Shown here: one piece after another, positions 15,826 through 22,897 of the stretch
Layout of the letters: each line of letters starts with the position of its first letter
Position numbering within the stretch: position 1 is the stretch's first letter
From: Actinomycetes bacterium
Lineage (GTDB): Bacteria; Actinomycetota; Acidimicrobiia; IMCC26256; PALSA-610
Length of the DNA: 64,000 nucleotides
Direction of reading: 5' to 3'
NCBI GenBank assembly: GCA_025360585.1
Contig: JANYBW010000010.1
Location: forward strand, 78,949-142,948
The notes under the pieces: generated by a model
What the model was told of the DNA's origin: nothing
Seen by the model: the letters and a program-made list of their open reading frames with translations, nothing else
The model's database searches: none
Translations under genes and position numbers: made by a program

Positions 15826-16689
15826 TTAAGACAAACACTTCGACGTTGAGAATGGATGCCCGGTAACTGAAGATGCAGCATCCCGAATAGCGGAAGCGTC
15901 GAGGGCGTAGCCGATTGGTTCGTTGTGAGGATCGATCGCGAATGCCATAGCGATCGCTTCTCCGCGCGTATTCACGACCGGCGAACCAGAATCGCCTGGC
16001 GCTAAACGAACGGCCAACACCACTACTGGACGGTGATGATTTCCGTGTCCGTAGATGTCGGCACCGACACCATCGATGCGCGGCTCCGGTTCGAGTGCGG
16101 CCGGAGCTACCCGCAACGGCCGCCCGTGCGGATGTCCGAACACAGCAAATTCACGACTCGAGCGATCCTCGACCAACGGCAACGAAGGCGCTCCAAGGTC
16201 GTTTACGCGCAGCATGGCAACGTCGAGATCGGCATCGAACGCAACGACCGTCGCGAAATGGTGTTTCCCGCGACGGTCGACAACTTCTGGACGCGATACG
16301 CCCGCTATCACGTGCGCGTTCGTTGCGACGAGGTGTTGCTCGATCACCCAACCGGTTCCACTGAGCCGTTGACCACAAGCATCACCGACGATCTTCACGA
16401 TCGATTGGCGCACTCGCGCGACCACAACCTTTGATAACGGAACCATCTTCGGCACTGCGCCCGCTAACTGGCGCGAACCGAGTGCGCCCAACGTTGCATG
16501 GTCGATCGAATTCGCAGACGAAATATCGAGTGCACGACGTACCAAACGAAACGCCGAAGGAACGCTCACCGCTAGTGCGAGCAGACATGTGAGCGCCGTG
16601 ACCCGACGCGACGGCCGCCGGCGACGCCCCATTGCCACGCCGACCACCACGAACGCCCCGGCAATCACCAGGGCGTCGATCGATTTCAC
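15826..16689 (-). CDS. membrane-anchored trypsin-like serine protease (MarP-like)
   Basis: A 287-residue protein with two N-terminal hydrophobic helices (about residues 5-20 and 32-48) split by a very basic loop, then a chymotrypsin-fold protease domain outside the membrane. The catalytic triad is visible: His126 in TNAHVIAG, Asp156 in DADLDVAML and Ser234 in APGDSGSPV. No PDZ domain follows. This resembles the actinobacterial MarP/HtrA-like periplasmic proteases linked to acid and oxidative stress, but with two rather than four membrane helices. It is the last gene of a long leftward operon and overlaps trmI by four bases (ATGA). Confidence 0.85.
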   Translation of the reverse strand: MKSIDALVIAGAFVVVGVAMGRRRRPSRRVTALTCLLALAVSVPSAFRLVRRALDISSANSIDHATLGALGSRQLAGAVPKMVPLSKVVVARVRQSIVKIVGDACGQRLSGTGWVIEQHLVATNAHVIAGVSRPEVVDRRGKHHFATVVAFDADLDVAMLRVNDLGAPSLPLVEDRSSREFAVFGHPHGRPLRVAPAALEPEPRIDGVGADIYGHGNHHRPVVVLAVRLAPGDSGSPVVNTRGEAIAMAFAIDPHNEPIGYALDASAIRDAASSVTGHPFSTSKCLS

Positions 16690-17483
16690 GATGGAAAAAC
16701 TGGTTCCTCGGCAACGAGCAATCGGGCAGTGGTCAAAAAGCCGGTGTGGGCGACCATGCGATGATCAGGCCGCACGGACTGGCCCTCGATATGCCAACCG
16801 CGCTGCAAGATTTCAACCGTCTCACAGTTCCCAAACGCGGAGTTCTCCAGCGTTTCGCGCAGGTGCGCTACTTGCAAAATCGTTGGGAGATAGCTCAACA
16901 AAATTCCGCCGGGCCGCAACGCGGTTTCAGCGTGTTTCACGACCTGCCACGGCTCCGGTAAGTCGAGCAGAATCCGATCGAGATCGGTGTGATCGATCCC
17001 TTCGTAGACATCGCGCACTTCAACTTCGAGCGGGACGTCTTCGCCCATATACGCAAACACGTTTTCCTGGGCGCGTTTCGCGAAATCATCGCGCAGCTCG
17101 TAGCCAAAGAGTTTGCCTTCGGAGCCGATTGCGCGCAGAATTCCCATCGTGAGCGCCCCCGAACCGATCCCGGATTCGAGCACCCTCGCACCAGGGAATA
17201 TGTCGGCAAGAATCATGATCGGCCCAATGTCTTTGGGATAAATCACCTGCGCGCCCCGCGGCATTTCAAGAATGTACTCACCGAGCGTCGGTCGCAGCAC
17301 CAAGAGGCGTTGACCGCGAGTGGTACGCACCGTGATGCCTTCGGGCTTGCCGATGAGATCGTCGTGTTTCATCGCGCCCGCGTGCGTGTGGAACTCTCCG
17401 CCGTCCACAAGGGTCACCAAATGACGGCGTTTCTTGTTATCGACAACAAGTACTCGCTCGCCGGCATGCAGATCGCGACTCAT
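16686..17483 (-). CDS. trmI: tRNA (adenine-58-N1)-methyltransferase TrmI
   Basis: A 265-residue Rossmann-fold methyltransferase that makes m1A58 in the tRNA T-loop. It has the N-terminal small domain (GERVLVVDNKKRRHLVTLVDGGEFHTHAG), the SAM motif VLESGIGSGALTMGILRAIG, the catalytic-region motif LDLPEPWQVV and the C-terminal QRGWHIEGQSVRPDHRMVAHTGFL typical of actinobacterial TrmI. I chose the ATG at 17483 (MSRDLHAGERV), which overlaps the upstream thiolase stop by four bases. TrmI is also encoded near mpa in mycobacteria. Its coupling to a TtuA-like gene is notable because m1A58 promotes thiolation of T54 in Thermus. Confidence 0.94.
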   Translation of the reverse strand: MSRDLHAGERVLVVDNKKRRHLVTLVDGGEFHTHAGAMKHDDLIGKPEGITVRTTRGQRLLVLRPTLGEYILEMPRGAQVIYPKDIGPIMILADIFPGARVLESGIGSGALTMGILRAIGSEGKLFGYELRDDFAKRAQENVFAYMGEDVPLEVEVRDVYEGIDHTDLDRILLDLPEPWQVVKHAETALRPGGILLSYLPTILQVAHLRETLENSAFGNCETVEILQRGWHIEGQSVRPDHRMVAHTGFLTTARLLVAEEPVFPS

Positions 17484-18403
17484 CGTGTGGTTCCAATCGT
17501 GATTCCTGTCGCGCGAACTTGCAGACGGCAAAAAGCGCAGACCTCATTGGTCGTCGGCGCGCTGCACTGCGCACACGGCTGCAAGGTTTCACGCTCCTGC
17601 ACTGCGACTTCCGCGAAACGTTTGTGGGCCTTGTCGAAAAAGCCAGCCAGAAAAGCAGTTTTCGCGCCAGGAGACTGTTCTTCGAGCTGGTTCAATATTT
17701 CTTTATAGCCAAGATGGCGGTTGCCCGCGGCCATCGGACATTCTTCAATGATGTAGTCGATGCCGTTGAGGACGCAGTAGGCCGCCATCTCCCGTTCCCC
17801 CAGTTTCACGAGTGGTTTAACTTTTTTCGCAAAGCCCACGCTCGCTTGCAGCACCGGAAATTGCCGAGCGAGGTAGCCAGCTTCCCACCGCAGTACGTTG
17901 CCCATCAGCACGGCGGCTTCATCGTCGAGATTGTGGCCGGTGACCACGACGTCATAGCCACCATCCATTGCCGCCTGATTGAACAGGTGACGCTTCGAGA
18001 GGCCGCAAGCGCTACAGGGGGCTCGTCGGGCAGCTTCGGAACCCTTCGGGATATCAAATCCGTAGTCGTTGGGAAGATCGACTTCGATGAGTTTCAATTC
18101 GCGTTCAACGGCAAAATCACGAACGAATCGTCCGGATTCATTGGAGTATTCACCGATGCCGAGGCCAATATACAAACCGTCGGCTTGGTAGCCGAGCTGA
18201 ATCAACAAATCCCAGACCGCAAGCGAATCCTTGCCACCCGAAACCGCGACCAATACCCGATCAGTGGGTTGGAGCATGTCGAAGTCGTGGATCGCGCGAC
18301 GGACTTGTTCAACACAGTGATGATTGAAACAGTCTTTACAAAACGCTGCATTATGACGGCGCACGTCGATGACAGCAGCGCCTTTGCATCGGCGGCATTT
18401 CAT
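17480..18403 (-). CDS. TtuA-like tRNA 2-thiolation enzyme (PP-loop ATPase)
   Basis: A 307-residue ATP-pyrophosphatase that would activate a tRNA uridine for sulfur insertion. It starts with a zinc finger (C3, C6, C22, C25), has the PP-loop SGGKDS at residues 55-60, the catalytic cysteine motif PCSACGLSKRHLF, the conserved GHNLDDEA segment with a second cysteine in IEECPMA, and a C-terminal zinc finger (CAQC and CAFC). Two zinc fingers and the preceding ubiquitin-like gene match TtuA (s2T54) rather than TtcA (s2C32), which lacks the C-terminal finger. It overlaps trmI by four bases downstream and a short ORF by four bases upstream. The target nucleotide is inferred. Confidence 0.88.
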   Translation of the reverse strand: MKCRRCKGAAVIDVRRHNAAFCKDCFNHHCVEQVRRAIHDFDMLQPTDRVLVAVSGGKDSLAVWDLLIQLGYQADGLYIGLGIGEYSNESGRFVRDFAVERELKLIEVDLPNDYGFDIPKGSEAARRAPCSACGLSKRHLFNQAAMDGGYDVVVTGHNLDDEAAVLMGNVLRWEAGYLARQFPVLQASVGFAKKVKPLVKLGEREMAAYCVLNGIDYIIEECPMAAGNRHLGYKEILNQLEEQSPGAKTAFLAGFFDKAHKRFAEVAVQERETLQPCAQCSAPTTNEVCAFCRLQVRATGITIGTTR

Positions 18404-18510
18404 AGCGCGGGCCGAAACTCGACCGGCCCCGACGTTACGGGCATAGGCGTTACGGGCATAGGCGTTGCGCGCCCAAACTTGGCCGGCCGCGAAACCGGCT
18501 GCCGATGCAT
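18400..18510 (-). CDS. 36-residue ORF filling the gap between the sulfur-carrier and thiolase genes
   Basis: An ATG at 18510 follows the TAG stop of the upstream sulfur-carrier gene with no gap (TAG-ATG), and the TGA stop at 18402-18400 overlaps the ATG of the TtuA-like gene (ATGA). The ORF therefore tiles the 107-bp space exactly. The product is basic and Pro-rich, starting MHRQPVSRPAKFGRATP, with a five-residue TPMPV word repeated twice that comes from a 15-bp DNA duplication (18434-18463). It is in frame with the upstream gene. It may be a coupling peptide that carries ribosomes to the thiolase, a real microprotein, or an accident of spacing. No homologue is recognised. Confidence 0.42.
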   Translation of the reverse strand: MHRQPVSRPAKFGRATPMPVTPMPVTSGPVEFRPAL

Positions 18511-18708
18511 CTAGGCCCCACCCGAAACGACGGGCCGAATCTCAATTGAGTCGGTCTCGCGCAACTGCGCATCGCGGGTCACGAGCTCATCGTTGCAAAT
18601 TACCAATACCGACTCAGAGACGATGTCGAGATGCTTGAGCAACTTCGCCACACTCGAAATACCCGCAACTTCAATTTCGCGCCGCGGGTTACGCAACAGC
18701 ACCTTCAT
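18511..18708 (-). CDS. ThiS/MoaD/TtuB-like ubiquitin-fold sulfur carrier ending in Gly-Gly-Ala
   Basis: A 65-residue beta-grasp protein. It begins MKVLLRNPRREIEVAG (two strands), continues with the helix SVAKLLKHLDI, then SVLVICNDELVTRDAQL and DSIEIRPVVSGGA, the usual ThiS/MoaD layout. Sulfur carriers normally end in Gly-Gly, which becomes a thiocarboxylate; here one Ala follows, so trimming or a tolerant activating enzyme is needed. Its position before a TtuA-like thiolase identifies it as the probable sulfur donor (TtuB role). I chose the ATG at 18708, which overlaps the upstream gene stop by four bases. No E1-like activating enzyme is in the window. Confidence 0.8.
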   Translation of the reverse strand: MKVLLRNPRREIEVAGISSVAKLLKHLDIVSESVLVICNDELVTRDAQLRETDSIEIRPVVSGGA

Positions 18709-18911
18709 CGCTTCGTGGTGCCTCGGACGGTCACTTCGAAACGGTCGCCGGGCTGCAACGCCTGGCGCCACACGGTTTCAGGTTTTGGGTTCGCGAGCTT
18801 GCGAATCACGCGGATTGTCCCGGTGACAATCGCGACGATCATCCACGGTTGCGAGCCACCGAAGCCACGGCGTGCTCCGGCTTTGAAGAGGCGGTTGACA
18901 ATCGATTCCAT
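18705..18911 (-). CDS. small hypothetical protein with one membrane segment
   Basis: A 68-residue protein starting MESIVNRLFKAGARRGFGG. A hydrophobic stretch WMIVAIVTGTIRVI (about residues 23-36) could cross or lie in the membrane, and the C-terminal half is hydrophilic (LQPGDRFEVTVRG). The stop overlaps the sulfur-carrier ATG by four bases (ATGA), which strongly supports real translation. I do not recognise a family. It belongs to a run of three small membrane proteins at the head of this operon. Confidence 0.7.
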   Translation of the reverse strand: MESIVNRLFKAGARRGFGGSQPWMIVAIVTGTIRVIRKLANPKPETVWRQALQPGDRFEVTVRGTTKR

Positions 18912-18926
18912 CAGTTTTGGCCGCGG

Positions 18927-19145
18927 CTAGATCCGGCGAATTTCGATAACCGGCATACGCTTTTTGCCTTTGCGGCGGCCCATGAGATACGCACCGATCA
19001 CGAGCACGGCACCGACGGCGGCCCCCGCGGCCAACGCCACGCTCTTGGCCTTTTCTACGCCCTGTTCGACCGGGCCAGACATGTCGCGCAGCTTCGCTTC
19101 GATGTCCGCAATAGAAATGCGTTTCGTGCTTTCAGCGGGGCTCAT
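18927..19145 (-). CDS. small hypothetical membrane protein
   Basis: A 72-residue protein, MSPAESTKRISIADIEAKLRDM at the start, then a helix rich in Ala/Val (VALAAGAAVGAVLVIGAYLMG) likely to span the membrane, ending in a basic tail (RRKGKKR). The amphipathic first part resembles the N-terminal segment of small actinobacterial membrane proteins of unknown function. The ATG at 19145 overlaps the stop of the upstream gene (ATGA). The function is not known. Confidence 0.68.
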   Translation of the reverse strand: MSPAESTKRISIADIEAKLRDMSGPVEQGVEKAKSVALAAGAAVGAVLVIGAYLMGRRKGKKRMPVIEIRRI

Positions 19146-19474
19146 GTGTTGTCCTTGGTAGCCGTCTTCGGTTCTTTGGTGAGCTTCAGCGCGACGAAAC
19201 CCGTCGCAGCCGCGAGTAACAAGATCGTCGCCATGTAGGGAAACCACGACGATTTACCCCGGCCATCGAGGGCTTCCGGCAGCGAGGTTTGGAAGAACCG
19301 CAGCGCACCGATTCCGAGAAATACCGCGCCGATTCCGAACGCGAGCGCACCGCCCAGCGCCCAGCCGATGTAGCGACCGATGCTTTTGATCGGGTCGATC
19401 GTTTCCTGTTTGGCGTAGTCGACAACCAGGGTTTTGAGTTCTTGGATTTGTTCCTGCGGCGTTTTGGCGGCCAT
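19142..19474 (-). CDS. holin-superfamily-like two-helix membrane protein
   Basis: A 110-residue protein with an amphipathic N-terminal helix (TPQEQIQELKTLVVDYAKQETIDPIKSIGRYIGW), then two hydrophobic helices (about residues 37-60 and 80-97). This layout matches the putative actinobacterial holin-X / phage-holin-3-like domain, a name given by similarity and not by proven lysis function. It is the first gene of the leftward operon that ends with the serine protease, and starts 23 bp after the acyl-CoA synthetase alpha gene stops, so it might also be read from upstream. Confidence 0.7.
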   Translation of the reverse strand: MAAKTPQEQIQELKTLVVDYAKQETIDPIKSIGRYIGWALGGALAFGIGAVFLGIGALRFFQTSLPEALDGRGKSSWFPYMATILLLAAATGFVALKLTKEPKTATKDNT

Positions 19475-19496
19475 TGTCGAGAAGCTACTTGGTTTT

Positions 19497-20981
19497 TCAG
19501 GCTCGGCGCTGACGGTATCGGGCGTCGCACCACATGTGTTCTAACGCGGTAACGGCACGGTTCGCTGTCGCGTAGCAAACCCGTCCGGTTTCGCGCACCA
19601 TTGCGGGCCCAGCATTGGACGGATCGGCGACGCCAAGCTCAGTCGCAGTCATAATTGGTTTGCCAGTCGCGGCACTAATTTCCGCAGCTGCTTGGGCGAA
19701 CCGAGCGTCTTGGCGTTCGTGGTAAGCAACGATTCTTTCGATGCCGTGATCGGGATAAAACGGACCTTTGCGCAAGAGCTGCGCAGTATTGGACTGAATG
19801 CCCAAGCCCAAGTACACGATCGCGTCGACCTCGGAGTGCTCGGCCACGAGCTGCATGACCTCCGGGATCGTGTCGCGGGTTTCGCCGCCCGCGAGATCGA
19901 TCGGGTTATTGCGGCTCCAGCGCGGCGGCAGTTTTTCATCGATCGCGGCTTTGAGATCATCGGGCAGCACTGCAAGCTCGAGTTCGCTACGCGTGATCGC
20001 GTCGGCGGTCACAACTCCCCAACCACCGGCTGCTGTAATCACGATCGTGCGCGGGCCCTTCAACTGCGGCTGGGTCGCAAAACTCGCGGCTGCTTCGAAT
20101 GCTTCTTCGACGTTCGCGGCGCGAGTGATGCCAGCCTGTTTGCACATACCGTCGAAGACCCGGTCATCGCTCGCCAAACTTCCCGTATGACTCGCCGCGG
20201 CGCGTTGGCCACCGCTGGTGGCACCGCCTTTGAGCAACACGAGCGGCTTTACGGCCGCGATCTTGCGAAGGCGCTCAAACAGTGCCCGACCATCGGTGAC
20301 CCCTTCGAGATACGCCAAGCTCACAGCCGTATGCGGATCATTCGCGTAGTACTCAAGGAAATCTGCGACGCCAACTGCGGCAGCATTTCCCGCGCTCACC
20401 GATCGGCTCACTCCCACGCCACTTTGCATCGCGAGATTCATGAACGAACTCACGAAATTACCGCTTTGGCTGGCGATACCGATCTTGCCCGCGGGTGGGT
20501 ACGGCGCCACGATCTGCGCACACAGATTCGATGGCGTACTCACTACGCCTTGGCCATTCGGACCAACAACCAAGATTCCTAGTTCGGCGGCAAGCGCAAC
20601 CAGTTCCTGTTGCGCTTGGATGCCAGCCTCGCCCGCTTCGCCGTAGCCCGCGCTCGTCAAAAACGCAGCTTTAATACCTTTTTTCGCGCAGGCTTTCAGC
20701 AGATCAATGTTCGCACTCGCCGGGGTGCATACGAACACGAGGTCGTATGTGTCGGCATCAAGTTCGGCGATGTCTTTGGCCGTTTGGATGCCGAGCACTT
20801 CCCCACCATCGCGGTTCGTTGCCGCGACGGCGCCTTGGTATCCGCAGGCAAGAATGTTGTGTAACGCGACGAAACCAAACTTGCCGGGGTGGCTACTTGC
20901 GCCTGCAACCACAACGCCCTTCGGATTGAACAGCGCATCGAATACGGCCATATCGAACTGACCTGAATTGGTTGAACTCAT
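19497..20981 (-). CDS. ADP-forming acyl-CoA synthetase, alpha (CoA-binding) subunit
   Basis: A 494-residue homologue of the alpha part of ADP-forming acetate-CoA ligase, which interconverts acyl-CoA + ADP + Pi and acid + ATP + CoA. The N-terminal CoA-binding Rossmann domain (PKGVVVAGASSHPGKFG) is followed by succinyl-CoA-ligase-like domains with VGPNGQGVV and SQSGNF. The conserved phosphohistidine is His265 in ASHTGSLA. The ATG overlaps the stop of the beta-subunit gene (ATGA), so the two are made together. Substrate range in this family is broad (acetate, aryl or pimeloyl acids), and nothing here narrows it. Confidence 0.87.
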   Translation of the reverse strand: MSSTNSGQFDMAVFDALFNPKGVVVAGASSHPGKFGFVALHNILACGYQGAVAATNRDGGEVLGIQTAKDIAELDADTYDLVFVCTPASANIDLLKACAKKGIKAAFLTSAGYGEAGEAGIQAQQELVALAAELGILVVGPNGQGVVSTPSNLCAQIVAPYPPAGKIGIASQSGNFVSSFMNLAMQSGVGVSRSVSAGNAAAVGVADFLEYYANDPHTAVSLAYLEGVTDGRALFERLRKIAAVKPLVLLKGGATSGGQRAAASHTGSLASDDRVFDGMCKQAGITRAANVEEAFEAAASFATQPQLKGPRTIVITAAGGWGVVTADAITRSELELAVLPDDLKAAIDEKLPPRWSRNNPIDLAGGETRDTIPEVMQLVAEHSEVDAIVYLGLGIQSNTAQLLRKGPFYPDHGIERIVAYHERQDARFAQAAAEISAATGKPIMTATELGVADPSNAGPAMVRETGRVCYATANRAVTALEHMWCDARYRQRRA

Positions 20982-22108
20982 GCTGAAACCTCCACCAATG
21001 CATCAACAGCAAGCGGACGGCCGTCCACCGGCGAAACAATGAGCGGATTCACATCGACACTGCGAATGAGCGGATTCGAGTCGGCAAGCTTCGACAAACC
21101 GAGCAACACCTGCGTAAGCGCGTCGCGATCGACGGCGGGCTCTCCTCGGAACTCATCGAGAAGCCGCTGAGTCTTGAGCTCTTCGATCATTTCTTGAGCA
21201 TCGATTTCGGTGATCGGCACAAGCCGAAACACGACGTCTTGGATTGCTTCGGCGAGTATGCCACCGATGCCGAGCATGATCGTCGGGCCGAATTGGTCGT
21301 CGTACATCAGGCCAGCAATCAGTTCGCGATTGCCCTTCAGCATCGGGGCTATGAGCACCTGGACATCGCCGTCTTCGGGCACTGCCGCCGCAAGCAATTG
21401 CTGTGCGGCTTCCTCGACTGCGCCAGCGTCGCGAAGATTGAGCTTGACGAGACCCCGCTCAGTTTTGTGGGCAATCTTGTGGCCGTTGAGCTTCGCTACC
21501 ACGGGAAAACCCATTTCGGTAGCGGCGGCGACTGCGGCAGCTGGATCGGCGACGATTCGCTCATCGAGTAACGGAACGCCGTGCTGCGCGAGCAGGCGTT
21601 TGGATTCGGCTTCAGAAAGCGTAGGCATCGGGGCGCAACAGTACCGGCCATCACCAACCAGCGCCGTTATATTGTGTCCATCGGCCAGCGCCGCTCCAGC
21701 TCCGGTAAAACCAACAACATCAGCATGGGCACGCGCACGTTCGAGGACTCGCGTCCCGTTGCCACCGATCAGCATCGGAATGTTTGATTGCGCCGCGGCA
21801 ACTTCGCCATCCAGGACCGCGGCGTCACAGCGAATGTGATCGCCCGCACACGTCACTGTTTCACCTCGCAGTAGGCGTGGCACTATCTCAACCAGTTCCG
21901 CGAGCCGATCGACCCGACCTCCCAGAGTCGGGTACGCCACGCCGCGCATCGTCCATACCGAAGGCGTGTGCCCGGCTCCGATTCCAAAGACCGACCGACC
22001 GTCGGAAACGATGTCGAGGGTGGCGATCTCATTCGCAACCACAAGCGCATCCCGACGCTCCATCGCGAGGAGCAGCTTGCACATGAAACTCAATGCCTTC
22101 CATGGCAA
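20978..22108 (-). CDS. fused ORF: truncated luciferase-like monooxygenase plus ATP-grasp beta subunit of ADP-forming acyl-CoA synthetase
   Basis: The 376-residue ORF has two unrelated parts. Residues about 9-155 match the middle of a luciferase-like (F420- or FMN-dependent) monooxygenase: NEIATLDIVSDGRSVFGIGAGHTPS, then GRVDRLAELVEIVPRLL and IPMLIGGNGTRVLERARAHAD. The first ~60 and last ~100 residues of that family are missing. Residues 161-376 are a complete ATP-grasp domain starting MPTLSEAESKRLLAQHG (ATG at 21628), with GFPVVAKLNG, HKTERGLVKLNL and MLGIGGILAE. The frame starts at TTG 22108, with ATG alternatives at 22084 and 21628. I think the working gene is 20978-21628 and the front is a deletion remnant, but a translated fusion is possible. 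Confidence 0.78.
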   Translation of the reverse strand: MPWKALSFMCKLLLAMERRDALVVANEIATLDIVSDGRSVFGIGAGHTPSVWTMRGVAYPTLGGRVDRLAELVEIVPRLLRGETVTCAGDHIRCDAAVLDGEVAAAQSNIPMLIGGNGTRVLERARAHADVVGFTGAGAALADGHNITALVGDGRYCCAPMPTLSEAESKRLLAQHGVPLLDERIVADPAAAVAAATEMGFPVVAKLNGHKIAHKTERGLVKLNLRDAGAVEEAAQQLLAAAVPEDGDVQVLIAPMLKGNRELIAGLMYDDQFGPTIMLGIGGILAEAIQDVVFRLVPITEIDAQEMIEELKTQRLLDEFRGEPAVDRDALTQVLLGLSKLADSNPLIRSVDVNPLIVSPVDGRPLAVDALVEVSA

Positions 22109-22179
22109 TGCGATACCTAGCAGGCCTCAAAACTGAAGGTCCGGCCGATATTGCACGTTCGGAATATCGTTGGGACATC

Positions 22180-22185
22180 TAGAGT
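22180..22185 (+). promoter_or_regulatory. -10 box of a probable leaderless GNAT gene
   Basis: TAGAGT lies eight bases before the GTG at 22194, with no Shine-Dalgarno sequence. The spacing matches actinobacterial leaderless genes. No good -35 is visible. Confidence 0.35.
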
Positions 22186-22193
22186 CTGGCGCC

Positions 22194-22796
22194 GTGACCG
22201 AATTAATGTTGACGGGCCGCTTCGTTCGGCTAGAACCCCTCGCCCCAGAGCACGCAGATCCGCTGCTCGCCGCTGCGAACCATGACCGCGCTACCTATGG
22301 TTTTACGGAGGTTCCCGGCACGCTCGAAGCGATGGTGCCGTACATCACAGACCTCTTGTTGCAGCGAGCCAACGGACACGCAATACCGTTCGCCACCCGG
22401 CGCCTTGCCGACGACTCGATTATTGGCGCGACCCGCTACCTCACCATCCGTTCGTTTTACGGCCGTGGAATCCCCGACGCCGTCGAAATCGGCGGCACGT
22501 GGATTACAGCGACGGCCCAACGAACGAGCGTCAACACCGAAGCCAAGCTTTTAATGCTGACGCACGCGTTCGAGACCTGGCACGTGCAGCGAGTCGATTT
22601 GAAAACTGATGCGCGAAACGCACGCAGCCGGGCGGCGATCGAACGGATTGGCGCGTCGTTCGACGGCATTCTTCGGGCCTGGCAACCTTCGTACATTCCG
22701 GGCGAAGAAACCAAGCTACGAGACTCCGCGATCTACTCAATCGTGCCCAGCGAATGGCCCGCAATCAAGGTGCGGCTAGAGGCCCGCCTCACCTAA
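22194..22796 (+). CDS. GNAT-family N-acetyltransferase (RimJ/RimL-like)
   Basis: A 200-residue acetyl-CoA-dependent acetyltransferase. It starts with the RimJ/RimL pattern [24 protein letters not shown], and later has IGATRYLTI, the beta-bulge region [33 protein letters not shown] and the C-terminal signature [30 protein letters not shown] chose the GTG at 22194; an ATG at 22206 would also serve. Such proteins acetylate protein N-termini or small amines; the target is unknown. It converges on the AMP-forming ligase across a repeated REP-like sequence. Confidence 0.86.
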   Translation: MTELMLTGRFVRLEPLAPEHADPLLAAANHDRATYGFTEVPGTLEAMVPYITDLLLQRANGHAIPFATRRLADDSIIGATRYLTIRSFYGRGIPDAVEIGGTWITATAQRTSVNTEAKLLMLTHAFETWHVQRVDLKTDARNARSRAAIERIGASFDGILRAWQPSYIPGEETKLRDSAIYSIVPSEWPAIKVRLEARLT

Positions 22797-22895
22797 TCGC
22801 GCTGGTCACCCCCGCGAGCCCTCCGCAGCGTTTCGCAGGGACCACAATCGCGCTGGTCACCCCGCGAGCCCTCCACAGCGTTTCGCAGGGACCAT
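22795..22895. repeat. two tandem REP-like hairpin units between convergent genes
   Basis: Two near-identical units of 51 and 50 bp (22795-22845 and 22846-22895) differ by one C in a C-run and a few bases. Each can fold imperfectly: TGGTC near the start pairs with GACCA near the end, enclosing CGCGA and TCGC arms. They lie exactly between the stops of the GNAT and ligase genes, so termination or mRNA end protection is plausible. Confidence 0.75.
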
Positions 22896-22897
22896 GG

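Noticed and set aside
15510..15881. 123-codon minus-strand frame before the serine protease tail
   Set aside because: It is antisense to the TetR gene end and runs through the dispersed repeat; it is basic, with no family resemblance.
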